Source: Acidimicrobiaceae bacterium
GTDB taxonomy: Bacteria > Actinomycetota > Acidimicrobiia > Acidimicrobiales > RAAP-2
DNA length: 64,000 nucleotides
Assembly: GCA_003151235.1 (NCBI GenBank)
Contig: PLWZ01000087.1
Span: forward strand, 1 to 64,000
Reading direction: 5' to 3'
Translations under genes and position numbers: made by a program
Shown: piece by piece, positions 19,128 to 28,443 of the stretch
Position numbering within the stretch: the stretch's first letter is position 1
Layout of the letters: each line of letters begins with the position of its first letter
The notes under the pieces: generated by a model
The model's database searches: none
Told to the model about the DNA's origin: nothing
The model's input: only the letters and a program-made list of their open reading frames with translations

Positions 19128-19921
19128 CAGTTGTCCAGCGAGATGATGACCGTCGGTCTGGGGAGGGTGACATCGCCGGCGGACTTGGTCACGGCTGTGC
19201 CGATGGCCAGGAACTCGATGGTGTGCGATCCCCACTGGTGCGACTTCTCCTCGAGGCGGACCCCGACGATCCCCGTCGCGCCGAGCGTGTTGCCCTCGTC
19301 CTGCATGCGTGTCATGGCCAACTCGCGGGCCTCGTAGAGGGCCTGGGTGAAGTTGGGGAGCTCGATGTTCTGTCCCACCGAGCCGAGCGTCTGGCCGAGT
19401 CCGCGGTGGGCGATGTGGTACACGCAGGTGCCCATCACGAGACCCTGAGGGACGTACCCCGTCTGCATGATCGTCCAGAAGTCCTGGCCGGACAGGTCCG
19501 AGGTGAACGGCTTCCCCTGCTTGTTGCGGTATGACTTCCCGTCTTCGGCTTTGACCGCAGTCCCAAGCGCGATGAACTCGGCGGCGTCGCTGCCCCACTC
19601 GTAGTAGTTCACGTCAAGTCGGACGCCGACGATCCCGTCGGCACCGAGCTCGTCGGCCTCCTCCTCCATACGAGTCATCGCGAGCTCTCTGGCGTTGTAC
19701 ATGGCTTCGGTGAGTTTCGAGAGCTCCTGGCTCTTGCTCCACCGCCGTCCCTGAATGCCGGTGTGGTAGATCGACGAGCCCATCACGAAGCCCAACGGGT
19801 GGAACCCCGTTTCCTTCACCAGCAGGAACTCGTTGACCGAGAGGTCAGACGTGAAGAACCCGTGTCCGAGTTCCGCCAGTCGGCTCTCGGCGTCCTTGGG
19901 TAGATCCGTGGGACTGCTCAC
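19127..19921 (-). CDS. Tandem YbjQ-like protein, first paralogue
   Basis: The 264-aa protein has the most canonical pair of YbjQ-like modules in the operon. Each contains a helix of the form [NE]ARELAMTRM-x(4)-[ND]-x-LGA-x-GIVGVRL (near residues 75-100 and 200-225) followed by a strand ending ALGTAV or AIGTAV. The GTG start at 19921 overlaps the upstream TAG stop (TAGTG), and the stop overlaps the next ATG. The unbroken coupling through four genes implies fixed stoichiometry, consistent with a hetero-oligomer. No metal-ligand Cys/His cluster is visible, so the heavy-metal label should be read as a family name only. Confidence 0.82.
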   Translation of the reverse strand: MSSPTDLPKDAESRLAELGHGFFTSDLSVNEFLLVKETGFHPLGFVMGSSIYHTGIQGRRWSKSQELSKLTEAMYNARELAMTRMEEEADELGADGIVGVRLDVNYYEWGSDAAEFIALGTAVKAEDGKSYRNKQGKPFTSDLSGQDFWTIMQTGYVPQGLVMGTCVYHIAHRGLGQTLGSVGQNIELPNFTQALYEARELAMTRMQDEGNTLGATGIVGVRLEEKSHQWGSHTIEFLAIGTAVTKSAGDVTLPRPTVIISLDN

Positions 19922-20343
19922 TAAGTGCCTCCGATCATGATGTTCTCGAGTGCCAGCCGGGTGGTTTCCGACTGCGCCGCCTCGGCCTGGAGTGCCCCGA
20001 GGAGGCGCTTGAGCCATGTGCCCATGTCGACCTGCTCGCTGCGAATTCGGATCCCCCCGGACGAATGTCCTATCGTGCAGCGAACCGAGGCACCGTCGAC
20101 CTCGGCTCTAAGGACGTCGTCCCCGAGCACGACTTGGACGGCCCTGATCTCTTCGGACCTCCGGCGCAGGCCCCCGGGCCGTTCGACCTGCAGGCGACCA
20201 CTGAGTGCCGAAGCAAGCTCGCTTACGAGCAGCTTCAACATGATTCGAACATCGGTTGCGTTCGAGGCCAGCGCCGAGACGGCCAGTTCGAGGTTGAACC
20301 CGTCGTCGGAAGGCCCACTCACCGCGAGGGCGTCGTCGGTCAT
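19921..20343 (-). CDS. Small protein leading the YbjQ-like operon
   Basis: The 140-aa protein is of unknown function. It begins with a helix-rich segment (LELAVSALASNATDVRIMLKLLVSELASAL), has a central beta-hairpin region (EIRAVQVVLGDDVLRAEV), and ends with another long helix rich in Gln/Glu/Leu. There is no signal peptide, membrane span or Cys. I set the ATG at 20343, where acidic, protein-like sequence begins; the frame upstream looks non-coding. Its stop overlaps the GTG of the first YbjQ paralogue, so it is the promoter-proximal member of the four-gene operon. I do not recognise a family. Confidence 0.65.
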   Translation of the reverse strand: MTDDALAVSGPSDDGFNLELAVSALASNATDVRIMLKLLVSELASALSGRLQVERPGGLRRRSEEIRAVQVVLGDDVLRAEVDGASVRCTIGHSSGGIRIRSEQVDMGTWLKRLLGALQAEAAQSETTRLALENIMIGGT

Positions 20344-20507
20344 GGTGAGACCGTTCTGGAGCCTGCCGTCTTGGTCATTCGTGGTGCCGACAATCGTTCT
20401 CCCAGGTCGCCACCCACTGTAGAGGCATGCGCCGGAGCTTCCCAAGCGGCCCGAACATGGCGCATCCGGTGCGGGGCGGCGGATCGAACTCCTGTGGCGC
20501 TGGGCGG

Positions 20508-22622
20508 TCAGGTGAGGAGACGGCACCCGTCGGGAAGTCCGCGCACCTTGGCGGCGTGCCCGGTCGCCTCGATCTCGAGACGGGCACCGGCGAGGAAGAG
20601 GTTCTCGACGTTCAGGGTCCCGAACGCCTCGGGCACCGACGGGCAGCACGACACCACGCCGTCGGGGAGGCACGGTTCTAATCCGAGCAGGATGGTGCGG
20701 AGCAACCAGAACGGGGATGCCGAAGCCCATGCCTGCGGGGAGCAGGAAGCCGGGTACGGGACCGGGATGGGGAAGGTCTCGCGGTCGAAGCCGCAGAACA
20801 GCTCGGGCAGCCGCCCACCGAACGCATTCGCGGCTTGGAACAACCCCACCGTCACAGCTTCGGCTTGTTCCGTGAATCCATATTTCGCTAGTCCGGCGGC
20901 GCAGATCGCGCTGTCGTGGGGCCACACCGAGCCGTTGTGGTAGCTGACCGGGTTGTATCTCTTCATTGAACTGGCCAGCGTCCGGATTCCCCATCCCGTG
21001 AACATCTCGGGACCGCACAAGTGCTCGACCGTCCTCGGGGCTTTTGCTTCATCGATGATGCCGGACCAAAGGCAGTGGCCGATATTTGACGTCAGCGAGT
21101 CGATCGGGCGCTTCTCCCGGTCCAGCCCCATGGCGTAGTAACCGCGGTCCTCCAGCCAGAACCGCTCGTTGAATGACCCCTTCAGCCGCGCCGCCTTGGC
21201 AGCGTATTTGGAGGCGGTGTCGGCATCACCCAAATGTTGGGCGATCTCGGCCCGAGCCAGGAAGGCTGCGAAGACGTATCCCTGGACCTCGCAAAGGGCG
21301 ATCGGCGGTTCGGCGAGCCATCCCTCGGCGAAGTTGACTCCGTCGAAGGAGTCCTTCCAGCCCTGGTTTGCCAATCCCCGGTCGGTCGCCCGCTGGTATT
21401 CGACGAAGCCGTCGCCGTCGGAGTCTCCGAACTCCTCGATCCATGCCAGCGCTCGGTCGGCGTGCGGTAGTAGCTGTGCCATGACCTTCTCGGATGCTCC
21501 CCACCGGTAGAGCTCGCCCAGAAGGACAACGAAGAGGGGAGTGGCGTCGATCGAGCCGAAGTAGATCGACCCGACCGGTGTATCGGCGACCGTCGTCAGC
21601 CCGCGACGCATCTCGTGAAGAATTTTCCCAGGCTGTTCCTCGGTGAGTTCGTCGATCTTCTCGCCCTGAAGGCGGGCCAGTGTGAGGAGCGTGTTGGTAG
21701 CCAGGCTCGGATCGACGTCCAGGGTCATCAGCGAGGTAATCAGTGAGTCTCGCCCGAAGAGCGTCATGAACCACGGAGCGCCCGCTGCGATCACCGTCCG
21801 GTCCGACTGTTCGGGATCGAAGATCTGCAGAGCGCCTAAGTCGGCGGCACTCCGCAGGAATGTCGCGTCGATGTCGCTGTGTCCAGTACGGATCCGGGGA
21901 GTGGTTTCCCCCCATGCACGGAGGCGTTCGACCGGGGCGGAGCGGCTGACGGGGTCGTCACCGGTGTAGCGAAGTTCAACGGGTGCTCCGTCCACCGCGA
22001 GCCGGAATTCGAGACTGGTTCGCCATTCGTCACCCGCCGGCACGACAACGTCAAGCCTGGCGAGGTGCGGAGTCACCTTGGCCTCCGGGGGGAATGCCAC
22101 GTCAAGGCGGCGGGTCACCTCGCCGTTCTCGTATGAGAAGGCCATCACTGACGACGTCACATCGACGGAACGACGGCCTCGCAACTGGACCCGGTTCTCC
22201 TTCACGTCGAAGAGATGGGCAAAGTCCGCGTCGAGTTCGAAGGTGACGGAACAGGAGGTGGGCTCACGCCCCAAATTACGAATGACGATGTCTTCGCGCA
22301 TGCCGTTTCCGACGTAGCGGCTCCGCTCAACGAGGACGGTACTGTCGGATTGGCCAGAACGGGGTTCCCCCCTGGACACGAACGTCGCCGCGAACGGATG
22401 ACGAGTGATCACAGCGAGGTTCTGAAGCTCCTCGTCGTCCAGCCTGACTCTCCAGGTGGAGACGAACCGGGTGTCCTCGAAGAACACGCCTTGCGCGCTG
22501 CTTGGTTCGATGTCGCCGCTCGACGAGGAGATCGAGAATGAGGCTCCTTCGACCAAGGTGATCGAGCCTACGGATGTGTTCTTGACCGTCGGCTCGCCGG
22601 CGAAGGTCCAGGGATCGTTCAC
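20508..22622 (-). CDS. Glycogen debranching-type enzyme (amylo-alpha-1,6-glucosidase family)
   Basis: The 704-aa protein has the N-terminal glycogen-debranching beta-sandwich domain (about 20-225, SFSISSSSGDI to TSLEFRLAVDG) and a C-terminal (alpha/alpha)6 glucosidase barrel (about 280-700). Barrel landmarks include FGRDSLI, HEMRRG, SIDATPLFVVLL, NQGWKDSFD and NPVSYHNGSVWPHD, with acidic residues in the expected catalytic positions. It should trim alpha-1,6 or related glucosyl linkages. It starts with a GTG at 22622, 25 bases after the glycosyltransferase stop, so the two form an operon. This pairing recurs in actinobacteria and points to storage or compatible-solute glucan metabolism. Confidence 0.9.
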   Translation of the reverse strand: MNDPWTFAGEPTVKNTSVGSITLVEGASFSISSSSGDIEPSSAQGVFFEDTRFVSTWRVRLDDEELQNLAVITRHPFAATFVSRGEPRSGQSDSTVLVERSRYVGNGMREDIVIRNLGREPTSCSVTFELDADFAHLFDVKENRVQLRGRRSVDVTSSVMAFSYENGEVTRRLDVAFPPEAKVTPHLARLDVVVPAGDEWRTSLEFRLAVDGAPVELRYTGDDPVSRSAPVERLRAWGETTPRIRTGHSDIDATFLRSAADLGALQIFDPEQSDRTVIAAGAPWFMTLFGRDSLITSLMTLDVDPSLATNTLLTLARLQGEKIDELTEEQPGKILHEMRRGLTTVADTPVGSIYFGSIDATPLFVVLLGELYRWGASEKVMAQLLPHADRALAWIEEFGDSDGDGFVEYQRATDRGLANQGWKDSFDGVNFAEGWLAEPPIALCEVQGYVFAAFLARAEIAQHLGDADTASKYAAKAARLKGSFNERFWLEDRGYYAMGLDREKRPIDSLTSNIGHCLWSGIIDEAKAPRTVEHLCGPEMFTGWGIRTLASSMKRYNPVSYHNGSVWPHDSAICAAGLAKYGFTEQAEAVTVGLFQAANAFGGRLPELFCGFDRETFPIPVPYPASCSPQAWASASPFWLLRTILLGLEPCLPDGVVSCCPSVPEAFGTLNVENLFLAGARLEIEATGHAAKVRGLPDGCRLLT

Positions 22623-22647
22623 CGCCTGACGGCCATCGATGGATCGT

Positions 22648-23703
22648 TCAAGCCGCGCCGGTTGTTACGAGTTCGTAGGCCCTGGAGGTATCCAAAATCG
22701 CCCGCTCGTACACGTCGACGTGCTTGGCCACCATACGTTCCATCGAGAAGTCCCGTTCCACCCTCCGACGACAGGCCGCCCGGTCGATCTCTGGTATCCG
22801 GCCAAGCGCTTGCACCATGCTCGCGACGTCGGAGCGGAGGAATCCTACGACCCCGTCCTCGACGATTTCGGGGGCCGCGCCGAATCTGGTTGTCAGTACC
22901 GGAGTTCCGCACGCCAATGCCTCGATCATGACCATGCCGAACGGTTCGGGCCACGCGATTGGATTGATCAGGCATTCGGCTCCACCGAGGAGCTCCAGCT
23001 TGGCTTGACTGTCCGCCTCGTCCACGAAGGTGACGTCCTCGCAGAGGAGTGGGCGCACCATGGCCTCGAAATAGGCGCGCTCCTGCGGTTCGCTCATCTT
23101 GGCAGCGATCTTCAACGGCATGCCGGCCTGCCTGGCAATCCGGGCCGCGACGTGCGGGGCCTTGCCGGGGTGCATTCGCCCGAGGAACAGCGCGTAGCCG
23201 CCCCCGCCCCGGCCCACCGGGAACGCAGTGAGATCGACACCGTGATGGATGACATCGGTGATCAAGACGTCCCGGGCTGTCGAGGCCTGGTGATGGGAGA
23301 TGGCAATGACCGGGACCCGGCCCGAAACGTTGCGATAGAGATCGATGAGGTCGGCGTTGAACGGCCCGTGGTTGGTGGTCACGACTGGCAAGCCCGGAAA
23401 ATCCGCCGCATACATGGGGCCGACGAGTGTGTGGTCGTGCACGACGTCGACGTCGTCGAACCCGCCGTATGCGTGAGCTACGTGTCGGATCTCGTCGACG
23501 CTGCTCCCGGAGCCGACTCCTATGGAATGTTCGAAGACGTGGGTCCGCTCTACGGGACAGGTGCTGTCACCGGTGGTGCAGAGCAGAACATCGTGGCCCG
23601 CGCTCTTCAGGCCGCGGGCAAGCGTGTCAAGAACGTTCTCGGTGCCGCCGTAGGCGGGCGGCGGTACGGGCAACCACGGGGGTGCCACGATGGCGATGCG
23701 CAT
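22648..23703 (-). CDS. Glycosyltransferase family 4 protein
   Basis: The 351-aa GT-B enzyme is of the GT4 type. The N terminus IAIVAPPWLPVPPPAYGGTE binds the acceptor, DVVHDHTLVGP is the inter-strand motif, YALFLGRMHPGKAPH begins the nucleotide-sugar domain, and EPFGMVMIEALACGTPVL carries the donor-binding E-x7-E motif (E-P-F-G-M-V-M-I-E). This family uses NDP-sugars with retention. The ATG at 23703 has AGAAAGG upstream. It is the first gene of an operon with the debranching-type enzyme, so an alpha-glucan or glucosyl-solute product is likely. Confidence 0.9.
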   Translation of the reverse strand: MRIAIVAPPWLPVPPPAYGGTENVLDTLARGLKSAGHDVLLCTTGDSTCPVERTHVFEHSIGVGSGSSVDEIRHVAHAYGGFDDVDVVHDHTLVGPMYAADFPGLPVVTTNHGPFNADLIDLYRNVSGRVPVIAISHHQASTARDVLITDVIHHGVDLTAFPVGRGGGGYALFLGRMHPGKAPHVAARIARQAGMPLKIAAKMSEPQERAYFEAMVRPLLCEDVTFVDEADSQAKLELLGGAECLINPIAWPEPFGMVMIEALACGTPVLTTRFGAAPEIVEDGVVGFLRSDVASMVQALGRIPEIDRAACRRRVERDFSMERMVAKHVDVYERAILDTSRAYELVTTGAA

Positions 23704-23922
23704 TATTGCCTTTCTCGAAGCAGGCGCGCGGCGGGCTGGATTCTCTGGGGAGAAGGCCGATCCAACAGGAGCAGCCGCCCGCCTCCGATCTAGCGGAGGC
23801 GCAAGTGACTCTGATGAGTCAGACCCAGCCTACGTGCTGAATGGCCGCTCCGGATCAGCGTGGCGCGGCGGCGCGAGCCGGATCGGCGCAGATTGTCGTC
23901 CTCAGGGTCGAGTTGGGCCCAG

Positions 23923-24183
23923 CTAGGAACGGATAGCGCTGCGGACCTGCCGTAAGAGCCGTTGCCTGTCGGTGGTCGTCCTCACCCGAAAGCGGACAAA
24001 ATCGTCTTCATCACTGAGGCGCACGTCGGCGAACGGCCCGGTCGGATCCGAATGGAAGTGCAGGAACGCCCGCGAGCGACGATAGAAGGTCCCGGTCTTG
24101 CGCTCGGTAAGTCCGGGAAGCTTCCGAAGCTCGACGAGAAGGCCGTCCAGATCCTCGAAGGTCTCGGGCCCGGCATGTCTCAT
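23923..24183 (-). CDS. Conserved hypothetical protein
   Basis: The 86-aa protein is of unknown function. The segment RKLPGLTERKTGTFYRRSRAF followed by LHFHSDPTGPFADVRL and FVRFRV resembles a small conserved actinobacterial family with alternating strands and a C-terminal helix (DRQRLLRQVRSAI). There is no signal peptide or Cys. I prefer the ATG at 24183; a TTG nine codons upstream is in frame. It is divergent from the dihydrofolate reductase family gene. Confidence 0.6.
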   Translation of the reverse strand: MRHAGPETFEDLDGLLVELRKLPGLTERKTGTFYRRSRAFLHFHSDPTGPFADVRLSDEDDFVRFRVRTTTDRQRLLRQVRSAIRS

Positions 24184-24325
24184 CCGCCGGATCGTATTCC
24201 CGTGGGCCAATTCGGGCTCCCGGAGCTCTCTTTCGGCCGGCTGGCCGGCCGGTGTGAATATCCGGCCCCGGGTTCAGCTTGACCGCCTGAGAGAATGGCG
24301 CGACACGACAGACGGGAGGGCCGCC

Positions 24326-24886
24326 GTGGGAAGGATCGTCGTATCGGAGTTCGTCTCGCTCGACGGGGTCATGGAAGATCCCGGCGGCAGCGAAAACACC
24401 AAGCACGGAGGCTGGACGTTCGCGTTCAACCGCGGCCCCGAGGGAGACAAGTTCAAGCTGGACGAGGCGATGGATTCGGAGGCCTTGCTCTTGGGCAGGG
24501 TGACCTACGAGGCTTTTGCCGCCGCTTGGCCCTCGATGGAAGGCGAGTTCGCGGACCGCTTCAACGGCATGCCAAAGTACGTCGTCTCGTCGACACTCGA
24601 CTCGGCCACATGGAATAACACGACCGTGCTGAGCGGATCGGTAGCCGATGAGGTCTCGAAGCTGCGAGGTTCCCTCGACGGAGACATTGTCGTCCACGGC
24701 AGTGGCCGGTTGGTGAGCGCCCTCGTCGAGCACGACCTCGTCGACGAGCTGCGTCTGATGGTCTTTCCGATCTTCCTCGGAAGTGGCCGCCGACTCCTTG
24801 GTGATGTCACCGATCCCAAGCGTTTCCGGTTGGCCGACACTGCGACCATCGGCGACGGAGTCGTAATCCTCACATACCAGCCGTAG
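24326..24886 (+). CDS. Dihydrofolate reductase / RibD C-terminal family protein
   Basis: The 186-aa protein has the DHFR-like fold of the RibD_C family. It starts with VVSEFVSLDGVMEDPGG, has LLLGRVTYEAFAAAWP near residue 55, a VVHGSGRLVSALVEHDLVDELRL segment near residue 125 and a final FPIFLGSGRRLLGD loop. These proteins probably reduce small substrates with NADPH; true folate reduction is not implied. The GTG at 24326 has a GGGAGGG site about 6 bases upstream. Confidence 0.88.
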   Translation: MGRIVVSEFVSLDGVMEDPGGSENTKHGGWTFAFNRGPEGDKFKLDEAMDSEALLLGRVTYEAFAAAWPSMEGEFADRFNGMPKYVVSSTLDSATWNNTTVLSGSVADEVSKLRGSLDGDIVVHGSGRLVSALVEHDLVDELRLMVFPIFLGSGRRLLGDVTDPKRFRLADTATIGDGVVILTYQP

Positions 24887-24961
24887 GGATCTGGATAATC
24901 GCTCTTGTAGACGAGCCCGTTCCTTGGGCAATGTCAGCGGCCCTTGGCTACCGTTTGGGCC

Positions 24962-25861
24962 GTGAACGCCGACCAGAGCGCCGGGCCGGGCTCTCCGCCC
25001 GGGACCCAGTCCCCGACCGCGGTGGTTGAGGTCCACGCGGAGCCCGCGGGGACGGCGAGGATGACCGTGGGCCCACCGATCCCGGCGTGGGCCCGTGATT
25101 TTTCAGACCTCACATATGAGTGGCGTCGACTGTTTGGCGAAGTTATTGGCACCTTCTTCCTCGTTCTCGTGGCCGCCGGAGCGGGCGTCGTCAATGCCTC
25201 TACCGGGGGCTCGGTCGGACGGACCGCATCGGTGGTCGCGCCTGCGCTCATGGTCATGGCGATCATCCTCGCGACCGGCGCGGTGTCCGGCGCACACCTC
25301 AATCCGGTCGTGAGCATCGCCTTCGCCCTCAGACGAGAGTTCCCCTGGAGCCGTGTTCCCCTGTACGTCGTGTCCCAGGTCGTCGGCGGGCTGTTGGCCT
25401 GCCTGTTCCTGCGAGGGGTCTTCGGAACCGCCGGTGGGCTCGGTTCCACAATCCCCGGCCTCCACATCAGTGACCCGCATGCGGTGTTGATCGAAGCCGT
25501 GCTCACGTGTGGACTCGTCACGACGATCCTCGGCACCGCTTCGGGGGCCCAGAACGTCGGAACCTTTTCGGCCTTGGCGGTGGCCGGCTACATCGCCCTG
25601 GCGGGGCTGTGGGCCAGCCCGGCGAGCGGGGCCTCGATGAACCCTGTCCGGTCGTTCACGCCGGACGTGGTGTCGGGGAACTTCGGCCACCTGTGGGTCT
25701 ATCTGGTCGGTCCGACGGCGGGGATGTTCGTGGCCGTCGGTATCGCGTTCGTCCTGCGCGGCCGCGGTGGTGACGTCGCGGCAGCGCGTGCCGCTCAGGG
25801 GTCGCTCGGCAACCTCATCGTCGAACGTGCCGAGACCAAAGCTCCGCCCACCGAAGCGTGA
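24962..25861 (+). CDS. MIP/aquaporin family channel
   Basis: The 299-aa membrane protein has six hydrophobic segments and two pore hemichannel motifs, SGAHLNPVVS and SGASMNPVRS, which mark aquaporins and glycerol facilitators. The position after the second NPA-equivalent is NPVR, so both canonical NPA alanines are replaced by Val; this may alter selectivity. A cytoplasmic N-terminal extension of about 50 residues precedes the first helix (EVIGTFFLVLVAAGAG). The start is ambiguous: GTG at 24962 is chosen, with ATG at 25061 as an alternative. It is followed by the ParB-like small gene 19 bases later. Confidence 0.88.
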   Translation: MNADQSAGPGSPPGTQSPTAVVEVHAEPAGTARMTVGPPIPAWARDFSDLTYEWRRLFGEVIGTFFLVLVAAGAGVVNASTGGSVGRTASVVAPALMVMAIILATGAVSGAHLNPVVSIAFALRREFPWSRVPLYVVSQVVGGLLACLFLRGVFGTAGGLGSTIPGLHISDPHAVLIEAVLTCGLVTTILGTASGAQNVGTFSALAVAGYIALAGLWASPASGASMNPVRSFTPDVVSGNFGHLWVYLVGPTAGMFVAVGIAFVLRGRGGDVAAARAAQGSLGNLIVERAETKAPPTEA

Positions 25862-25880
25862 CCCAGGGAAAGGGGCCTCC

Positions 25881-26282
25881 ATGGCCAAGTCTGACCAGCC
25901 CAAGAACAAGAGCCTTCCGCCCGAGCACTGGAAGGACGAACCAGACGAGCACGACTACCCGGCCGCCGGCGACTATTTGAGTCTTCTGATGGATGAGGAT
26001 CAGGTACAGGAAGCGATCAAGCGTCTTCACGATGCGCCCATAACCCGCCGAAAGGCAAAGGACCTCTTGCGGGCGAGCCGGCTCGGTCTCCTGCCCCCCG
26101 ATAACGTCCACGTTGTCCGCGACTTGGAGAAGGTTCGCCACGGAGATCGCCTGTCGCCGATACTGCTCGTGCGGGGCAAGGCTGATCACGACATACCGCT
26201 CACCGTCGCCGACGGCTATCACCGGATCTGCGCCAGCTACCACATCGATGAGAATGCCGACATCCCCTGCCGAATCGCGTAG
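25881..26282 (+). CDS. Small ParB/sulfiredoxin-like domain protein
   Basis: The 133-aa soluble protein begins with a charged, disordered N terminus and has helices around residues 35-70 (ITRRKAKDLLRASRLGLLP). The C-terminal half (SPILLVRG followed by LTVADGYHRICASYHIDE) has the strand-DGxHR-helix pattern of ParB/Srx nucleotide-binding domains, in which G-[YN]-H-R is the key motif. The function is unknown; DNA partitioning is not implied. The ATG at 25881 follows AAAGGGG. It probably shares a transcript with the aquaporin. Confidence 0.65.
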   Translation: MAKSDQPKNKSLPPEHWKDEPDEHDYPAAGDYLSLLMDEDQVQEAIKRLHDAPITRRKAKDLLRASRLGLLPPDNVHVVRDLEKVRHGDRLSPILLVRGKADHDIPLTVADGYHRICASYHIDENADIPCRIA

Positions 26283-26648
26283 GCGTCGCAGGCACCCGGC
26301 GACAACTGGATCGGACCAAAACGCCGAGAGCTTTGGCCGCTAAAAGGTCCTGGTGACAAGCGGCTCGGCGAGCCGATCGGCCGTTCCTTCAGCACGTCGC
26401 GGGGCCGCGAGCGCAGGCTGCTCAACCAGCGTCTGATCCCTATTTCGTGACGCCTCGATCTGGCCCGAAAGACGCCCGTCGGCGCGCTTCCGGTGAAGCT
26501 GGGGTGAGCAAATCCCCTGGTCATCGACCAGTTCACGCGGGGTTTCTCTTAGTGAAAATTTAAGCGACTCACGGGGAATCCTACGAAATGAGGAAGACAA
26601 TTCGCCGAAGCTGGGTGGAGGGACGCGCCCCCGAATCGGAGGCAACCG
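26283..26648. other. Promoter-bearing intergenic region before the efflux operon
   Basis: This gap of 366 bases contains a short A/T-rich island (about 26530-26590) in otherwise GC-rich DNA, which is the best place for the promoter of the efflux operon. I see no gene or strong terminator hairpin in it. Confidence 0.4.
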
Positions 26649-28442
26649 TTGAGAACCGTTTTGAGGATGATCCGACGCCACAAGGCGCGAGCCATCGGCG
26701 CTCTCGTGTTGGTCTTGGCGGGAGCTGGTGTTGGCACCTATTTCGCGACGAAGTCGAGCAGTGCCAAGTACGAGCTGACGGCCGCCGGTACGGGCACGGT
26801 GCAGCAGTCGGTTTCGGCGACTGCCACGATCGAAGCTGTCAATCAGGCCAGCGTGAACTTCTCTGTCGCTGGAAGGGTCGCGACGGTTGCCGTCAGCGTT
26901 GGGCAGACGGTCACTGCCGGCGAGGTGCTCGCCACGATCGACCCCTCGAGTCTGCAGGCGACGGCGGCCCAGGACCAAGCCATGGTGGCCACCGATCAGG
27001 CCAAGTTGGAGAGCGACGTGTCCGGTCAGTCGCTCAACAGTGCTCAACAAGCGATCACCACCGATCAGCAACAGGTGACGCTGGAGAACCAGCAGATCGT
27101 TTCCGATCAGACGGCGATCACGAACGACCAGACGAGTCTCACCGAGACCAACGACTCCAACGCGATTTCGCTGCTCCAGGCCCAGAACGCCGTGACCGAC
27201 GCTCAGACCAAGCTCACGAACGACGAGAACACGTTGAGCACGGACGAGGCGAATCTAAACACTGCCGAGTCGCAGGAGAGCTTGGACTGCAGTTCGGCTC
27301 CGTCCGGCATGGCATGTAACACCACTGATCCAGCCGCAGTGAGCAAAGACCAGACCGCGGTCAATAGCGACTCTTCCGCTGTCACTCAGGATCAGCAATC
27401 GCTCCAGGTGGACCAGTTGTCGCTCCAAAGCACGCAGGTCAAGAATTCCCAGGCGGTCACATCGGCGAACCAGGCGATCACCAACGCCGAGCAGACGCTG
27501 GCCAATGCCCAGGTGACACTCCAAAACGACGAGCAGGATGTCACCACCGCCACCACCACGGTGGCCCTGGACAGGCAGAGCATCGGTGCCACAATCGAGG
27601 CCGACCAGGCGAGCGTCGAAGCGGCCAGCGTCTCACTCTCGTCGGCTGAGCTCAGCCTGTCCGAGGCAAGCCTGACCTCGCCGATCGCCGGCACGGTCAC
27701 CTCAGTCAACGCGGCCGTCGGGAACCCGGTTAGTGCGGGATCAACCACCCTCGGCTCCTCGTCTTCCCCGTCATCGGGCTCGTCGGGCACAGGATCGTCG
27801 GCCACAGGCTCGTCAGCGAGCTCATCCGGTTCCACGGGCAGCAGTTCTTCGACCGCGCTCTTCGAGATCGTCAGCACAGGGGTGTTCGAGGCCCAGGCGA
27901 GTATCACCGGGTCAGACGTGAGCGAGGTGCAAGTCGGGGACCAGGTCGACCTCACATTGACCGGCTCGGCTACCCCGATCTACGGAACCGTGAGCTCGCT
28001 CGGGATCGTCGCCACGGTGAGCTCGGGTGTCGCCAGCTTCCCCGTCGTCGTTGTGGTCACCGGCGATCCCGCGGGGTTGTACTCGGGCATGAGTGCCGAC
28101 GCCTCGATCATCGTCCTGGAGCGCGCGAACGTCCTCACCGTCCCGTCCAGCGCCGTCCACACGCTGGGAACGGCGAGCTTCGTCTACGAGCTCAAGGGCG
28201 GGAAGGAGGTGGAGCACACGGTCGGCGTCGGCGCGGTAGGAACGACGCTCACTCAGATCACCTCGGGCCTCAAGTCCGGCCAGGAGGTCGTGTTGGCGAA
28301 CCTGTCGATCCCGCTTTCGACCGGAAGCTCGACCTCGGGCGGCCTGGGGAGTGGCTTCACCGGCACCGGCGGGCTCGGTGGCGGCGGGTTTGGTGGCGGC
28401 GGGCTCGGCAGATTCGGTGGCGGTGGACTTGGCGGTGGATGA
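26649..28442 (+). CDS. HlyD/MacA-type efflux periplasmic adaptor with long coiled coil
   Basis: The 597-aa membrane-fusion protein begins with an N-terminal membrane anchor (AIGALVLVLAGAGVGTYF). It has lipoyl half-motifs (VNFSVAGRVATVAVSVGQTV and SLTSPIAGTVTSVNAAVGNPV) flanking a very long Gln/Asp/Thr-rich coiled coil (about residues 110-335). A Ser/Gly-rich linker, a beta-barrel domain (about 400-560) and a Gly/Phe tail end the protein. It should dock on the ABC permease encoded two genes later. The start is a TTG with CGGAGG about 6 bases upstream. The coiled coil is longer than in typical MacA, and the Gly tail is unusual. Confidence 0.88.
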   Translation: MRTVLRMIRRHKARAIGALVLVLAGAGVGTYFATKSSSAKYELTAAGTGTVQQSVSATATIEAVNQASVNFSVAGRVATVAVSVGQTVTAGEVLATIDPSSLQATAAQDQAMVATDQAKLESDVSGQSLNSAQQAITTDQQQVTLENQQIVSDQTAITNDQTSLTETNDSNAISLLQAQNAVTDAQTKLTNDENTLSTDEANLNTAESQESLDCSSAPSGMACNTTDPAAVSKDQTAVNSDSSAVTQDQQSLQVDQLSLQSTQVKNSQAVTSANQAITNAEQTLANAQVTLQNDEQDVTTATTTVALDRQSIGATIEADQASVEAASVSLSSAELSLSEASLTSPIAGTVTSVNAAVGNPVSAGSTTLGSSSSPSSGSSGTGSSATGSSASSSGSTGSSSSTALFEIVSTGVFEAQASITGSDVSEVQVGDQVDLTLTGSATPIYGTVSSLGIVATVSSGVASFPVVVVVTGDPAGLYSGMSADASIIVLERANVLTVPSSAVHTLGTASFVYELKGGKEVEHTVGVGAVGTTLTQITSGLKSGQEVVLANLSIPLSTGSSTSGGLGSGFTGTGGLGGGGFGGGGLGRFGGGGLGGG

Positions 28443-28443
28443 C

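Noticed and set aside
28340-28442. DNA tandem repeat in the Gly-rich tail of the HlyD-like adaptor
   Set aside because: Units are irregular in length; explained by biased Gly codon use and not a true repeat array.
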